Assembly (NCBI RefSeq): GCF_018100805.1
Contig: NZ_JAGJEA010000004.1
Coordinates: 186,001-250,000 of the forward strand
Direction: 5' to 3'
DNA: 64,000 nucleotides
Source of the DNA: Aquimarina sp. MMG016
GTDB lineage: Bacteria; Bacteroidota; Bacteroidia; Flavobacteriales; Flavobacteriaceae
The translations under genes were made by a program, and so were the position numbers. The notes under the pieces are model-generated. The model worked only from the letters and a program-made list of their open reading frames with translations. It ran no database searches and was not told where the DNA came from. Shown here piece by piece: positions 18,410 through 28,753 of the stretch. How positions within the stretch are numbered: the stretch's first letter is position 1; each line of letters begins with the position of its first letter.

Positions 18410-19900
18410 CTATTTTAGGTTTTTTCTATTGGGTAATGTATGTTTTTTAAGTATACGATAACTCTCTTTCTTTACCAGAGTATCATCTTTCATATTCCAT
18501 AGGGTGTCACTTGCTTTTTTTCGTGTACTATTCATATCTACAATGGGGAATGGATAATCTTCTCCTATGGTTACATTATTAAACTTTTGATCCAAAAGTG
18601 TCATCTTATAAGGTTCATGAATGAATTCTATAGGAATATTGCGAAGCTCTGGAACCCACTTTTTGATAAAGACACCCTGTGGATCGTGTTCAACACTGTT
18701 CTTGATTGGATTATAAATTCTTAGTGTATTAATACCAGTTTCTCCAGCTTGCATTTGCAATTGTGGAAAATGTATACCAGGCTCAAAATCCAAAAACATA
18801 CTTGACAAATACGTACTTGCTTCTTGCCAAGGTTGCCATAAATTGTGTACAAAAAAAGATACTACCATAGCACGCATTCTAAAATTAATATATCCAGTCT
18901 CTCTCAAGCAACGCATACAGGCATCTATGAGTGGATATCCTGTTTTTCCATCTTTCCAGGCAGCTTGGTATTCTTTAGAAATACTTTTCTTAAGTTTATG
19001 ATACCCCTTATTGATGCTTTCAAACTCCATGATATCTTCCATTTCAAATTTTTGTACAAAATGTACTTGCCAATGTAATCTTGAAGCAAATGCATCAACC
19101 TGTTTCTTACTATTAGATATTTTCCTAAACTCCATTGTATATTGCCATACTTGTCTAATAGAAATATTACCCCAAGCAATATATGGAGATAAACGACTGC
19201 AACCTTTGCGTGCCAATTCTGGTTTTGAAATATGAAAACTATAGTTCTTATATCTTCCTTTATAGAAAAAAGATTCTAAATATTTAATTGCAGTTGTGGT
19301 TCCGCCGTTTTGAAAGTTAATATTTTCGAGGGTTTCAAGATTTTCTAATTTAAAAACACGCTCTACTTCGTTAATAGTCTCTAATGGAATAAAACTCTTC
19401 TCATTGGGATTAAATTCAAGCAGAGGTTTTGTCATATAACGTTCGCAATCATCTCGCCAAGTACTTCTATTTTTTAATCCTCTAAGAATCCCATTATTGC
19501 TGTTTTCTATCCAAGTAATCAAGTTGTTTTTGCAAAAAGATTTGAAGTTCTTATCACGATTATAGGTAGCTTTGATACCCGTTTCTTGATGTGAAAAAAC
19601 AGTACCTATTTTCCAAAATTGCTGTAGCGTACCAAAGGTTTTCAAAACCTCCGAGGATACCGTCAATACTTTAGTATTAAAAGGGAGAAGTTGTCTATTT
19701 ATGTCTTCTAAAGATTGTTTTATAAAATTCCAATGGCGATCACTATAATGTTTGTCGTTTTTTAAAGAGGTTTCAAAAACATATAATAAAAGAGTAGGTT
19801 TACCAGATGTTATTGCGTTATGAATTGCTTCATTATCCTGCAATCTAAGATCTCGCTTAAACCATACAATATTGATATGTTCTTTCTTGCTAATAGTCAT
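18410..19900 (-). CDS. Cryptochrome/DNA photolyase family protein
   Basis: About 496 residues. The N-terminal Rossmann-like antenna domain starts with '[18 protein letters not shown]' and runs to about 130. The FAD-binding helical domain covers about 200-470, with '[22 protein letters not shown]' and '[22 protein letters not shown]' as flavin-contact blocks and '[22 protein letters not shown]' after them. Cys and Trp positions do not decide between CPD photolyase and cryptochrome. I place the start at ATG 19900; the frame to 19912 begins with TTG. It overlaps the 3' end of the PhrB gene by 11 bases, which indicates translational coupling. Confidence 0.88.
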   Translation of the reverse strand: MTISKKEHINIVWFKRDLRLQDNEAIHNAITSGKPTLLLYVFETSLKNDKHYSDRHWNFIKQSLEDINRQLLPFNTKVLTVSSEVLKTFGTLQQFWKIGTVFSHQETGIKATYNRDKNFKSFCKNNLITWIENSNNGILRGLKNRSTWRDDCERYMTKPLLEFNPNEKSFIPLETINEVERVFKLENLETLENINFQNGGTTTAIKYLESFFYKGRYKNYSFHISKPELARKGCSRLSPYIAWGNISIRQVWQYTMEFRKISNSKKQVDAFASRLHWQVHFVQKFEMEDIMEFESINKGYHKLKKSISKEYQAAWKDGKTGYPLIDACMRCLRETGYINFRMRAMVVSFFVHNLWQPWQEASTYLSSMFLDFEPGIHFPQLQMQAGETGINTLRIYNPIKNSVEHDPQGVFIKKWVPELRNIPIEFIHEPYKMTLLDQKFNNVTIGEDYPFPIVDMNSTRKKASDTLWNMKDDTLVKKESYRILKKHTLPNRKNLK

Positions 19901-21422
19901 TAGGGTTTTCAATTATAGCATTGGCCCTAGTTTTTAGAGCTTCAAGTTTTTCGACATCCATTTTATCCAGTAAATTCATCATTATACTCATTCGTTGATT
20001 ATTCTTAAAATATTCTCGCTTTTCATCCAAAAAATTCCAATACAATGAATTAAAAGGACAGGCATCCTGTTCTGTTTTTTTAGAAACTTTATAGAAACAC
20101 CCTTTGCAATATGTGCTCATTTTATTGATATAACTACCGCTAGAAACATAAGGTTTGGTAGCTACAATACCTCCGTCTGCAAATTGACTCATTCCTCGTG
20201 TATTGGTAATCTCTACCCATTCGATAGCATCAATGTAGACTCCTAGATACCATTTATCTACTTCATCAGGATGTGTTTGTGTTAATAATGCATAGTTACC
20301 AGTGATCATTAACCGTTGAATATGATGAGCATAAGCATCATCCATACTTTGCTTTATAGATTGATTAAGACAATTCATCTTAGTATTTGCTGTCCAATAA
20401 AAATCAGGAAGTGCATTTTTATTATTTAAATGATTGACCTGTTTATACTCTGGCATCTTCATCCAGTAAATACCTCTCATATATTCTCGCCAGCCTAAAA
20501 TCTGACGAACGAAACCTTCGACTTGAGAAATATCAATTTCATCTTGACGTTCTCTCCAATAACCAATTACAGTTTCTATCACTTCTTTAGGATGCAATAG
20601 TTTGGCGTTCATCGCAAAAGAAAGTCTACTATGAAAAAGAAATTTTTCATCAGTATGCATTGCGTCTTGGTAGTCACCAAAATGAATTAGTAGATGTTTG
20701 CAAAAGTAATCCAGTACGCTTAGACCTTCCTCTCTTGTGGTAGGCCAATTAAAGTTTTCAGGATCGACATTTCCCATAGTTTTCACTTCGCAATCTTTGA
20801 CGAGTTTTAAAAGTGTAGAAACATCTTTTTGAAACTTTAGTTCTTTAGGAATAGGAGGAGTACCATTCCATTTTTTACGATTACTTTGATCAAAATTCCA
20901 TTTTCCACCTTCGGGATCTTTATCTGTAATCATCATGACATCATAACGCTTTCTCATATAGCGATAGAAATACTCCATAGTGAACTGCTTTTTGCCTTTA
21001 AAAAAATTAGCAAGGTCGGTTCTGGATGTCAAAAAATGTTCTGTATCAAAAGATTGGGATTCTATCTCAAGTGTTTCACAAAAATCTTTTAGTTGTTTAT
21101 CTAAACGATACTCATCCGGAAGTTGATATTCGAATTTGGTAATACTATTTTTTCGAATTATTTTCTTAAGATTTAAAACTAAATCCTGTGCATTATCTTT
21201 ATGATCTAGCTCAAAATATGTTACATTACAATCTTTATACCTCAACCAAATAGTAAAATTGCGCATACTCTGAAAAAAAGCAATAACTTTTTGGATATGA
21301 TGAGTTGTATAATCTGTCTCCTGGCGCATTTCGGCCATAAAATAAAGCACATTACCATTAGTTTCTTTATACCAAGAATGATGATGATTTAGTTGATCGC
21401 CAAGTACTAGTCGTAATATCAT
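19890..21422 (-). CDS. FeS-type (6-4) photolyase-related protein (PhrB/FeS-BCP family)
   Basis: 510 residues of the iron-sulfur bacterial cryptochrome/photolyase family, which repairs (6-4) photoproducts. The start '[17 protein letters not shown]' is the typical N-terminus. Helical FAD domain blocks are '[18 protein letters not shown]', '[17 protein letters not shown]' and '[15 protein letters not shown]'. The cluster-binding cysteines are visible near 440-455 as '[15 protein letters not shown]' and '[10 protein letters not shown]', together with one further Cys at 350 ('MNCLNQS'). It sits three bases downstream of the cry-DASH gene. Known members bind a lumazine-type antenna and FAD. Confidence 0.92.
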   Translation of the reverse strand: MILRLVLGDQLNHHHSWYKETNGNVLYFMAEMRQETDYTTHHIQKVIAFFQSMRNFTIWLRYKDCNVTYFELDHKDNAQDLVLNLKKIIRKNSITKFEYQLPDEYRLDKQLKDFCETLEIESQSFDTEHFLTSRTDLANFFKGKKQFTMEYFYRYMRKRYDVMMITDKDPEGGKWNFDQSNRKKWNGTPPIPKELKFQKDVSTLLKLVKDCEVKTMGNVDPENFNWPTTREEGLSVLDYFCKHLLIHFGDYQDAMHTDEKFLFHSRLSFAMNAKLLHPKEVIETVIGYWRERQDEIDISQVEGFVRQILGWREYMRGIYWMKMPEYKQVNHLNNKNALPDFYWTANTKMNCLNQSIKQSMDDAYAHHIQRLMITGNYALLTQTHPDEVDKWYLGVYIDAIEWVEITNTRGMSQFADGGIVATKPYVSSGSYINKMSTYCKGCFYKVSKKTEQDACPFNSLYWNFLDEKREYFKNNQRMSIMMNLLDKMDVEKLEALKTRANAIIENPNDY

Positions 21423-21425
21423 AAA

Positions 21426-22727
21426 TTAGAATAAAGTAGGTTGAAGCCAGAGGTTCTGAAATTTGTATTGGGGATCATATCTCTCAGATTGTAGTTGTAC
21501 ATTAAATTTTCGATCTCTGGGATCGTTACCTACACCCGATACATATAACCAATTACCGTAATTACTATGCACATCATAATCTATAAGCAAAGATTCAAAA
21601 TATGCCGCTCCTATTCTCCAATCTAATTTTAACTCTTTAGCAAAATAAGAAGCTACATTTTGTCTACCTCGATTACTCATCCAGCCTGTATTTTTAAGTT
21701 CAATCATATTAGCATTCACAAAAGGCTCAGAAGTTTCACCATTGACCCAACGTTCTATCAATTTTTTATCAATTTTCCATTCGTATTCCTTATTAAGAAT
21801 GCCATCTATTTTGAAAATGTTATTTCTATGCTTCAGTGAGATATATTTAAAAAAATCTCGCCAGATGAGTTCAAAAATTAACCAATACGTGGAATCATTT
21901 TTATCTACCTGTTGTTCATATTTTTTTACCTCATTATAAATAGTTCTGCTAGAAATACTGCCATTGGCTAACCAAGCCGAAAGCTTTGAACTATAGTTTT
22001 CACCGACAAGGCCATTACGGGTTTTCTTGTAATATGAAAGTTTCTTGGACTGCCAGAAGTATTCATCAATTCTAAGTAAAGCCTGATTTTCACCTCCCTT
22101 AAAGGGAAATGCAGACCTTGAATCAATTCTGAATTCCTGGTAACCCAAATCAACAAGTTGTGGAATATTGGTATTGTTTTCTGCTTTATTTTCAGGAGAT
22201 AGAGTAGCTAGATAAACTGAAGGTCTTATAGCAGCTAATTTTTCACATTTTTTTCTGAAATTGGTAAAAACTTGAGGTATCTGATCAATTTCAAAGGGGA
22301 CATCATCTGGGTGAAATAGAAATTGATCATAATTTTCTAACCATTCTAGATGGTAACGTGCTGTTGATTTTTTTACAGTATTTAAAATATCTGATTCTTC
22401 CTGGGTCCATTCCTTTTGCAGATATATTTTAGAAATATTTCTACCTTCAAGAAATTGAGGCAATACATCTTCTGGATGTTGATGATATAAGAATAAAGAG
22501 ATATTTAACTGCTCAAGATTCTTTTTAAGATCATTTACCGTTTCTAACAAGAATTTAGCTCTGTATTTTTCGGTTTTCTTAAAACCATATCCATTAGTTT
22601 CATAATGTCGAGGGTCAAAAAAATAAATTGCGATTACTTTTTCATGATTTGATACTGCTTTGCACAAAGATGTATTATCTTGAATTCTTAAATCATTTCT
22701 AAACCAAACCAATCCAGTATCTACCAT
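21426..22727 (-). CDS. DASH-family cryptochrome
   Basis: 433 residues. The N-terminus '[19 protein letters not shown]' and the block '[17 protein letters not shown]' are characteristic of cry-DASH, as are '[20 protein letters not shown]' and '[21 protein letters not shown]' in the flavin domain near 345-405. These proteins carry FAD and methenyl-tetrahydrofolate and repair CPD lesions mainly in single-stranded DNA. The length lacks any long C-terminal extension. Its start overlaps the stop of the DUF2256 gene by seven bases (ATGGTAG), so the two are translationally coupled. Confidence 0.93.
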   Translation of the reverse strand: MVDTGLVWFRNDLRIQDNTSLCKAVSNHEKVIAIYFFDPRHYETNGYGFKKTEKYRAKFLLETVNDLKKNLEQLNISLFLYHQHPEDVLPQFLEGRNISKIYLQKEWTQEESDILNTVKKSTARYHLEWLENYDQFLFHPDDVPFEIDQIPQVFTNFRKKCEKLAAIRPSVYLATLSPENKAENNTNIPQLVDLGYQEFRIDSRSAFPFKGGENQALLRIDEYFWQSKKLSYYKKTRNGLVGENYSSKLSAWLANGSISSRTIYNEVKKYEQQVDKNDSTYWLIFELIWRDFFKYISLKHRNNIFKIDGILNKEYEWKIDKKLIERWVNGETSEPFVNANMIELKNTGWMSNRGRQNVASYFAKELKLDWRIGAAYFESLLIDYDVHSNYGNWLYVSGVGNDPRDRKFNVQLQSERYDPQYKFQNLWLQPTLF

Positions 22728-22861
22728 TGCTCTTTTTTGTTTCTCCTACATCTCTCACTACAATACTTTACTTCATCCCAAACTTTCTCCCATTTTTTGC
22801 GCCAGGTAAAAGGTCTTTGACATACAGCACAAGTCTTCTGAGGTAAGTGAAACTTTTTCAT
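22721..22861 (-). CDS. DUF2256 zinc-ribbon protein, 46 aa
   Basis: This short gene is not in long-frame lists: ATG at 22861, TAG at 22721-22723. The 46 residues begin '[20 protein letters not shown]' and continue '[18 protein letters not shown]', with two Cys pairs (C-x2-C and C-x4-C) that would hold one zinc. This is the DUF2256 pattern, and the family is well known as a companion of cryptochrome/photolyase genes. It is the first gene of the operon and overlaps cry-DASH by seven bases. The possible operator at 22870-22897 lies directly upstream. Function is unknown. Confidence 0.88.
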   Translation of the reverse strand: MKKFHLPQKTCAVCQRPFTWRKKWEKVWDEVKYCSERCRRNKKEQW

Positions 22862-22869
22862 GTAAAAAC

Positions 22870-22897
22870 GTTTAACGAATTTACAAAATCATTAAAC
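22870..22897. promoter_or_regulatory. Candidate operator of the cryptochrome operon
   Basis: GTTTAAC at 22870-22876 and ATTAAAC at 22891-22897 form an inverted pair with a 14-bp spacer, 9 bp upstream of the first gene of the operon. A further TGTTTAACA lies at 22919-22927. The same half-sites with the same 14-bp spacer occur upstream of folE (30186-30213). That the site binds a light- or B12-responsive MerR-type regulator is an inference. Confidence 0.5.
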
Positions 22898-22950
22898 AAA
22901 AAAGAAGTTACTATGAAATGTTTAACAGATTATAATTGAAAATTATAGAT

Positions 22951-23592
22951 TTAATCTATCCGAATCACCTCGTCTTTAGTGATAACAAACGCTTGATCTT
23001 CTTTATTGGGTGAGATGATATATTTTCCTGTAAAAGTTCCAAAAGCAGGTAGAATCATTTGGTTTTTTTTCTTAATAAAACAAGGAACTGATATAGATTG
23101 CTTTCCTAAACCTTTTAATCGTATACCAGGATGAATATGTCCTGAGATATTAAACGTATGTTCGCGTATTTCTGGAATATGTGTTAGTAGTATTGAGTCG
23201 ATCAACCATTCAGCTGTTACATTTATATTGATTTCCTCATACTTTGAAGGTGAAATGATGTCGTGATTGCCCGTTACAAGTACAACTTTTGGGGTAATAT
23301 TCTTGATCCAGGTAGTAAATAACTGCCACTCAGAATTTATATAACTATGAAATAGATCACCCAAAAAGCAAAGTACTTCAGGCTTAAAATCCAATAAAAC
23401 ACTATCTAGTTGATGAAAATTATATTGTATTGCGGATAAGGGTATCGCACTGCCATGTTTTCTAAAATGAGTTACTTTTCCTAAGTGTACATCGGCAATC
23501 AATAGCATTTTTTTTTCTTTCCAGTACATTGCACCACTAGGGTGAAGCGTAAAGGTTTCTTTATTAATATTAATCGTTTCTGTTTTTATCAT
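22951..23592 (-). CDS. pdeM: Ligase-associated DNA damage response endonuclease PdeM
   Basis: Metallophosphoesterase of about 213 residues belonging to the ligase-associated repair cluster. The two-metal motifs are visible: 'LLIADVHLGK' (D-x-H), 'VLCFLGDLFHSY' (G-D), 'VLVTGNHDI' (G-N-H-D), 'ISGHIHPGIR' (G-H-x-H). The N-terminal 'TLHPSGAMYWKEKKMLLIAD' is typical of PdeM. ATG 23592 is preferred over the TTG at 23601. It directly follows the helicase gene (three bases between the frames if the TTG is used), closing the four-gene set of exonuclease, ligase, helicase and phosphoesterase. Confidence 0.92.
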   Translation of the reverse strand: MIKTETININKETFTLHPSGAMYWKEKKMLLIADVHLGKVTHFRKHGSAIPLSAIQYNFHQLDSVLLDFKPEVLCFLGDLFHSYINSEWQLFTTWIKNITPKVVLVTGNHDIISPSKYEEININVTAEWLIDSILLTHIPEIREHTFNISGHIHPGIRLKGLGKQSISVPCFIKKKNQMILPAFGTFTGKYIISPNKEDQAFVITKDEVIRID

Positions 23593-23603
23593 ACGTATCA
23601 AAG

Positions 23604-26069
23604 CTATGATTTTTCTAGCTGAATAGTCATTTTTCTAATACGATCTACCAATTTCTCCGAGGATAATTTTTCTCGTAACCTATCAGTAATAATAGGAAAG
23701 GAAAATGGTGTAGGTTTTTTGCATCGTTTCCAGGTTATGGTTTGCTTACCAATACGTTCCATAGCTAATTGTAGTCTCCCTTCTTGTAGCTGGTGTTCAA
23801 AAGTTTCTATAAATGACTGCTGATATAACAAATTGCTTGATTCATAATCCTTAAAAACATTAAAAAGTAATTGTGAACTAGACTGTAAGTGTTTACTTTT
23901 CAATAATTTGTCTGGATATCCGGTAAATACCAATCCAGAAATTACAGCGATGTCTCTAAATTTACGCCTTGCCATCTCTGTAGCATTCAAGCTTTTTCGT
24001 AAATCTTTACTCAAATATGCTGTAGTAAATAAATTATTATCCAATACCTGTTGCATATCAATCTCTTGGTCAGATAATAATTCAAAACCGTAATCATTAA
24101 ATGCAATGGAAAAACTTATTGGTGCAAGCAAACTTATACGGTATGCTATCAAACTTCCTAATGCCTCGTGAACAAATCTTCCTTCAAAAGGATAAAAAAC
24201 GGCATGGTGCCCATCTCGAGTTTTAAAAGTTTCTATCAAAAATTCATCAGGCCCAGGAACAATGCTTTCCTTTTTTTGTCGATCAAAAATATGAGTGAGT
24301 GCTTTTAACTCTTTAGACACTTTAGGATTTGCAGAAGACGAAATATAAAGCTCTTCCCTTAATAAGTTACTCATTTCTGAAGAAAAACTCATACGACCGC
24401 CCATCCAACTCGGGACTTTAGAAGTTTTTTGTTTTGATTTCCTAACCAAAACTTGCATATTCTTAACTCGAAAAAGTTCTAGATTGCGACCAGCAAAAGT
24501 AAATACATCTCCAGGTTTTAATTTAGAAATAAACCATTCTTCAATAGATCCCAGATATCCTCCTTTCATGTACTTGACTGTCAAGACAGCATCGCTAACA
24601 ATGGTTCCTATTTGTAAACGATGTCTCATTGCTACAGAACGACTATTTACTTTGAACCGTCCATCTGGTTCAATATCAACTTTTTTATATTCATCATAAC
24701 TCTGTAGGCTTTGACTACCCAATGTTATGAAATTTAAAACCCATTGAAACTGTTCTTCGGTTATAGATTGAAAACAGAATGTGCCTTTAACTTCTGAAAA
24801 AATCTGATCAGGATAAAAACCATCAGAAACGGCTAACGTAGTTAGGTATTGAACTAATACATCAAAACTATTAAGATATGGAACGCGATCTTCCACAATT
24901 TTATGTTGTACCGCTTTTTGTAGTGCTGATGCTTCCACTAATTCTATTGCATGAGTTGGCAAAAAGTAAATTACACTTTCTTTTCCTGGTTGATGACCAC
25001 TTCTCCCGGCACGTTGTAGAAAACGAGCTACGCCTTTTGGACCACCTATCTGAATAATGGTTTCAACAGGAGCAAAATCTACTCCAAGATCAAGGCTAGA
25101 TGTACATACTACCGCCTTAAGTGATTCATTACGAATCGCATGCTCAACCCACAAACGAGTTTCTTTATTGATACTACCGTGATGCATTGCTATTTCTCCT
25201 GCAAATTCTGGATACCTTTCCAATATTTTCTGAAACCAGATCTCGCATTGTGCTCTTGTATTGGTAAAAAGTAAGGTCGTTTTGCTTTGCCCAATAATAG
25301 GGATTACCTCTTCGAGTAAATGCAATCCTAAATGCCCTCTCCAAGGAAATGTTTCCATTTCTTTAGGAATTATGGATTTAACTTTAATCTTTTTAATGAT
25401 ATTCGCTTTTATCAATACAGAATTTTCTATCGCATCCAAAGAGGTGCCCAGCAAAACTTCACGGGCCTGTTCCAGGTTACCTATGGTTGCAGATATCCCC
25501 CATATACGTAACGAATTAGATACAATTCTGAGTCGTGATAATGCTAACTCCATTTGTACACCTCGTTTACTACCTAAAAGTTCATGCCATTCATCTATTA
25601 CTACTGCAGTAACATCTTTGAAGGTTTTATCATACCCTTTGGATGCCAATAATAACTGTAGACTTTCTGGAGTAGTGATTAATAAATCAGGCATTGTTCT
25701 TTTTTGTGCCGCTCTTTCTTTTTGAGAAGTATCTCCGGTACGAATACCAACAGTAAGGGGCACTCCCAATTCCTCTACAAAACGTTCTGTTGCTTGTTTT
25801 ATTTCTACGGAAAGTGCTTTCAATGGAGTGATCCAGATAGCTTTTAGTCCTTTTTTATGTTTTGAGGTGTATTCAGGGTTTCTTTTGATATAATCTAAAA
25901 CAATAGGTATCCATAAAGCATATGTTTTTCCACTACCTGTTGGAGCATTTAATAACCCATTTTTTCCTTGCAAAAAAGCACTCCATGTTTGTCTCTGAAA
26001 AGGAAAAGGCTTCCAGAATTGATTTTCGAACCAATTTTCTGCAATAGTATAGAGTTCTTTTCTATTCAT
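23604..26069 (-). CDS. Ligase-associated DNA damage response DEXH-box helicase (Lhr-like)
   Basis: 821 residues, the usual size of the short Lhr form. Helicase motifs in order: Walker A 'APTGSGKTYALW' near 40, 'WITPLKALSVEI' (Ia) near 89, 'VIDEWHELLGSKRG' (DEXH, motif II) near 155, 'WGISATIGNL' (III) near 189, 'CTSSLDLGVDFAPVE' (V) near 324 and 'QRAGRSGHQPG' (VI) near 350. A winged-helix and Lhr-core C-terminal region follow. It unwinds DNA or RNA:DNA duplexes with 3'-5' polarity in known homologues. It lies four bases downstream of the ligase gene. Confidence 0.94.
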   Translation of the reverse strand: MNRKELYTIAENWFENQFWKPFPFQRQTWSAFLQGKNGLLNAPTGSGKTYALWIPIVLDYIKRNPEYTSKHKKGLKAIWITPLKALSVEIKQATERFVEELGVPLTVGIRTGDTSQKERAAQKRTMPDLLITTPESLQLLLASKGYDKTFKDVTAVVIDEWHELLGSKRGVQMELALSRLRIVSNSLRIWGISATIGNLEQAREVLLGTSLDAIENSVLIKANIIKKIKVKSIIPKEMETFPWRGHLGLHLLEEVIPIIGQSKTTLLFTNTRAQCEIWFQKILERYPEFAGEIAMHHGSINKETRLWVEHAIRNESLKAVVCTSSLDLGVDFAPVETIIQIGGPKGVARFLQRAGRSGHQPGKESVIYFLPTHAIELVEASALQKAVQHKIVEDRVPYLNSFDVLVQYLTTLAVSDGFYPDQIFSEVKGTFCFQSITEEQFQWVLNFITLGSQSLQSYDEYKKVDIEPDGRFKVNSRSVAMRHRLQIGTIVSDAVLTVKYMKGGYLGSIEEWFISKLKPGDVFTFAGRNLELFRVKNMQVLVRKSKQKTSKVPSWMGGRMSFSSEMSNLLREELYISSSANPKVSKELKALTHIFDRQKKESIVPGPDEFLIETFKTRDGHHAVFYPFEGRFVHEALGSLIAYRISLLAPISFSIAFNDYGFELLSDQEIDMQQVLDNNLFTTAYLSKDLRKSLNATEMARRKFRDIAVISGLVFTGYPDKLLKSKHLQSSSQLLFNVFKDYESSNLLYQQSFIETFEHQLQEGRLQLAMERIGKQTITWKRCKKPTPFSFPIITDRLREKLSSEKLVDRIRKMTIQLEKS

Positions 26070-26073
26070 AGGG

Positions 26074-27327
26074 TTAAGAAGTAATCATAGCTTTTAGGTC
26101 TTCCAGAGTATTAGCCTCTTCTATTTTTTTATCTTGTCTCCATCTCAAAATACGAGGAAATCGGGTTGCAATTCCACTTTTATGTCGTTTTGATAAAGCA
26201 ATTCCCTCAAAAGCAATCTCAAATACCAATGCTGGAGTTACACTTCGTACAGGACCAAAACGTTCTAACGTATTTTTCTTAATCCAGGCATCAACTTTTC
26301 TAAATTCTGCGTCAGTTAAACCAGAATATGCTTTTGCAAAAGTTACTAATTCATTATTCTCTCTGTTCCAAAGTGCAAATGTATAATCGGTAAAAAGATT
26401 TGATCTTCTACCGTGTCCGCGCATAGCGTATGTAAGTACTGCATCAATAGTTAGTGGATCTACTTTCCATTTCCACCAATCTCCTTTTTTTCGTCCAACT
26501 CGATAAGGAGAATCTTTTCTTTTAAGCATTAATCCTTCACTTTTCATCTCACGTGAACGAGATCGTTCTTTTGTAACATCTTCCCAGGAATTAAAAGTCA
26601 TTTTCTCAGATAGCTGAAGAGGAAACAAATCCGTGTATTCCTGATTAGATTTATAATCATAAATATTTTCATACATGCACTCTAGTAACTCTCTTCTTTC
26701 AGAAAAAGGCATATTTCTAATATCTTTTCCTTTCCACTCTAACATATCATATACCTTAAGAATTACTGGAGTTTTAGCCAACAAAGCTTTAGAAACATTT
26801 TTTCGGCCAATTCGGGTTTGTAAGTCATTAAATGTACCAATACTTCCATTCGGAAATGGTAAAATCTCACCATCGAGTACAGTTCCATCAGGAATTTGAT
26901 CTACAAAAGAGTAAAACTCTGGGTATTTATCTGTTACTAATTCTTCTCCACGGCTCCAAACAAATAATTTATGATCTCTGATAATTACCTGAGATCGAAT
27001 TCCATCCCATTTATGTTCTACGCTCCAATCTAGAACATTACCTAAACTGGCAACTTCTCCTTCGATTGCATATGCTAAGTAGAATGGGTAAGGTTTTGAT
27101 AGAAAATCAGAAGCTTTTTCTTCTAAGACCAAATCCTTAAATGAAATAGTTTCTGGATTCCAGTTACCCATAAGTTTATAGGCTAGAATATCCTCATCAA
27201 TTCCAGTTGCCTTTGATAAAGCTTTGGTCATCAGTTTTTGACTTACTCCAATTCTAAATCCTCCTGTAATTAATTTTGTAAATACGAATCGTTCATAATA
27301 ATTGAGCACTTTCCAATTTTCTAACAC
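26074..27327 (-). CDS. ATP-dependent DNA ligase, C-terminal part of a frameshifted gene
   Basis: 417 residues covering the catalytic and OB domains of the ligase. The adenylation motif is 'VEHKWDGIRSQV' (K-x-D-G, catalytic Lys) near residue 103, followed by 'DGEILPF' and 'EGLMLKRKDSPYRVGRKKGDW' (motifs IV-V), then the OB domain to 'FPRILRWRQDKK'. Whether this part has its own start is doubtful: the first codon of the frame is GTG at 27327, and homologues continue upstream into the segment encoded by 27321-27692. The two frames meet at an A8 run (27352-27359). One extra A, or a -1 slip, joins them into a ligase of about 530 residues. The gene is therefore either broken, read by slippage, or misread at the run. 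Confidence 0.85.
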   Translation of the reverse strand: MLENWKVLNYYERFVFTKLITGGFRIGVSQKLMTKALSKATGIDEDILAYKLMGNWNPETISFKDLVLEEKASDFLSKPYPFYLAYAIEGEVASLGNVLDWSVEHKWDGIRSQVIIRDHKLFVWSRGEELVTDKYPEFYSFVDQIPDGTVLDGEILPFPNGSIGTFNDLQTRIGRKNVSKALLAKTPVILKVYDMLEWKGKDIRNMPFSERRELLECMYENIYDYKSNQEYTDLFPLQLSEKMTFNSWEDVTKERSRSREMKSEGLMLKRKDSPYRVGRKKGDWWKWKVDPLTIDAVLTYAMRGHGRRSNLFTDYTFALWNRENNELVTFAKAYSGLTDAEFRKVDAWIKKNTLERFGPVRSVTPALVFEIAFEGIALSKRHKSGIATRFPRILRWRQDKKIEEANTLEDLKAMITS

Positions 27328-27692
27328 ATATGCTTTTTTATCATCTTCATCTTTTTTTTAAGAGCAATCATTTGATTTAAAAACTGAGTAAGTGACTTTT
27401 CTGTACTCCGTTTTGAAACTGGAATAACCAAGGCTATAGTTTCTGCCAGATCTCCAACAATATGATAAGACTCTTCGAACAACCATAATGGAATATTGGC
27501 TAATTCTGCTGCCCAACTTCTAAGTAAAGTTGTAGTTACCGGTCTTGGTGGACGACGATGAGAAAGAATGGCAATAGTCCAAACTTTATCAGGATCAGAT
27601 GCATTTTGGAAATATGAAGTTAATGCAGCTACTTTGTCATTCGTTTTATTGGTGCTATCCAGTATCTTTATAAGGTCAGCAAATTTTTTCAT
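27321..27692 (-). CDS. ATP-dependent DNA ligase, N-terminal part of a frameshifted gene
   Basis: 123 residues that match the N-terminal DNA-binding domain of the ligase in this cluster ('FADLIKILDSTNKTNDKVAAL', 'DPDKVWTIAILSHRRPPRPV', 'LWLFEESYHIVGDLAETIAL'). After 'FLNQMIALKKK' the frame leaves homology ('MKMIKKHMC') and stops at 27321. In the -1 frame the same bases give 'KKKDEDDKKAYVLENWKVLN', leading straight into the catalytic part. The start ATG overlaps the stop of the exonuclease gene (ATGA), as expected in an intact operon. Alone it would have no ligase activity. Confidence 0.85.
   Translation of the reverse strand: MKKFADLIKILDSTNKTNDKVAALTSYFQNASDPDKVWTIAILSHRRPPRPVTTTLLRSWAAELANIPLWLFEESYHIVGDLAETIALVIPVSKRSTEKSLTQFLNQMIALKKKMKMIKKHMC
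27352..27359 (-). other. A8 slippery site inside the ligase gene
   Basis: Read on the minus strand, codons CTT AAA AAA AAG contain A-AAA-AAG in the phase required for -1 slippage, the same heptamer known from dnaX. An 8-base A run is also prone to polymerase slippage in transcription and to sequencing error. A -1 shift here restores the full ligase. I see no obvious strong hairpin just downstream, which favours transcriptional slippage or error over programmed ribosomal frameshifting. Confidence 0.7.
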
Positions 27693-28714
27693 TCAGAAAC
27701 CTCGCTTCCTTTGTTTTTTTCCACCTCTACTAATTCTCCTTCATATTGCGTTTGTTCTGTCCTAGCATCATATCCTAATTCTCTAAGGTATCTCGAAAAA
27801 ATATCTGTATATCCATGTGTACTTATTATCTTTTCTGCTCCTGTAGCTTCGATTGCTTGTAATAATCCTTGCCAATCACAATGATCAGATAATATAAACC
27901 CTTTATCTATTGCTCTACGCCTACGAGCCCCCCTAAAAGCCATCCATCCACTTGCTGAAGCAGTAACATATGGAACCATTTTACGAATCCAAGTACTCCC
28001 GTGTGCACTGGGAGGAGCCAATACTATGTTTCCTTTCAATTCTTCTTTTGTAGTATCTCGAGTTATTAATATAGTTTCTGGAAAATCTACTATTGAACGA
28101 AGAACTTCAGTCATATTTTCAATTGCACCGTGAGTGTAAATTTTACCGATAGTAGGGTCCAAATATTTTAATAATCGTTGTGCTTTACCCAAGGAATATC
28201 CAAAAAGAATAGAGGTTTTTTGTTCTTTTTGATTTCTTGACCACCAGGAATTAATATCCTCAAAAACTTCAGTTTGTGGAGCCCATTTAAATGCTGGTAG
28301 ACCAAAGGTACATTCGGTGATAAAAGTATGGCACCTTACGGGTTCATAGGGTACAGAAATACCATCATCTTCAATTTTATAATCGCCAGTAAAAACCCAT
28401 ACTTCGCCTTTATGTTCTACTCTAATCTGTGAGCTACCAATGATATGACCTGCAGGGTGAAAGGAAAACTTTACATTATTGATCATAAAGGTTTCATTGT
28501 ATTTTTTTCCAGTCACTACGATATCGCCAAGTCTATGCTTAATTATAGGAATATTGGTATGTTGAGTAATATATTGTTTATGTCCCCACCGGCTATGATC
28601 TGCATGACCATGAGTAATGATAGCTTTATCAACAGGTTTCCAGGGATCAATATATACGTCGGCAACCTCACAATAAATTCCTTTATCATTAAAAACAAGT
28701 AAGGGTATATTCAT
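27689..28714 (-). CDS. Ligase-associated DNA damage response exonuclease (MBL/beta-CASP)
   Basis: 341 residues. Residues 1-170 are a metallo-beta-lactamase domain with 'ITHGHADHSRWGHKQYI' (H-x-H-x-D-H), 'SFHPAGHIIGSSQI' and 'WVFTGDYKIEDDG'. A beta-CASP region follows ('LFGYSLGKAQRLLKYL'), ending with 'FILSDHCDWQGLLQAI' and 'IISTHGY'. This matches the Artemis-like nuclease of the ligase-associated repair cluster. It overlaps the ligase start by four bases and is the first gene of that operon; about 40 bp separate it from the small membrane protein upstream. Confidence 0.92.
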   Translation of the reverse strand: MNIPLLVFNDKGIYCEVADVYIDPWKPVDKAIITHGHADHSRWGHKQYITQHTNIPIIKHRLGDIVVTGKKYNETFMINNVKFSFHPAGHIIGSSQIRVEHKGEVWVFTGDYKIEDDGISVPYEPVRCHTFITECTFGLPAFKWAPQTEVFEDINSWWSRNQKEQKTSILFGYSLGKAQRLLKYLDPTIGKIYTHGAIENMTEVLRSIVDFPETILITRDTTKEELKGNIVLAPPSAHGSTWIRKMVPYVTASASGWMAFRGARRRRAIDKGFILSDHCDWQGLLQAIEATGAEKIISTHGYTDIFSRYLRELGYDARTEQTQYEGELVEVEKNKGSEVSE

Positions 28715-28753
28715 TGTATCACTTTTCTTCTTAAAGATACTTATTAAAGATAA

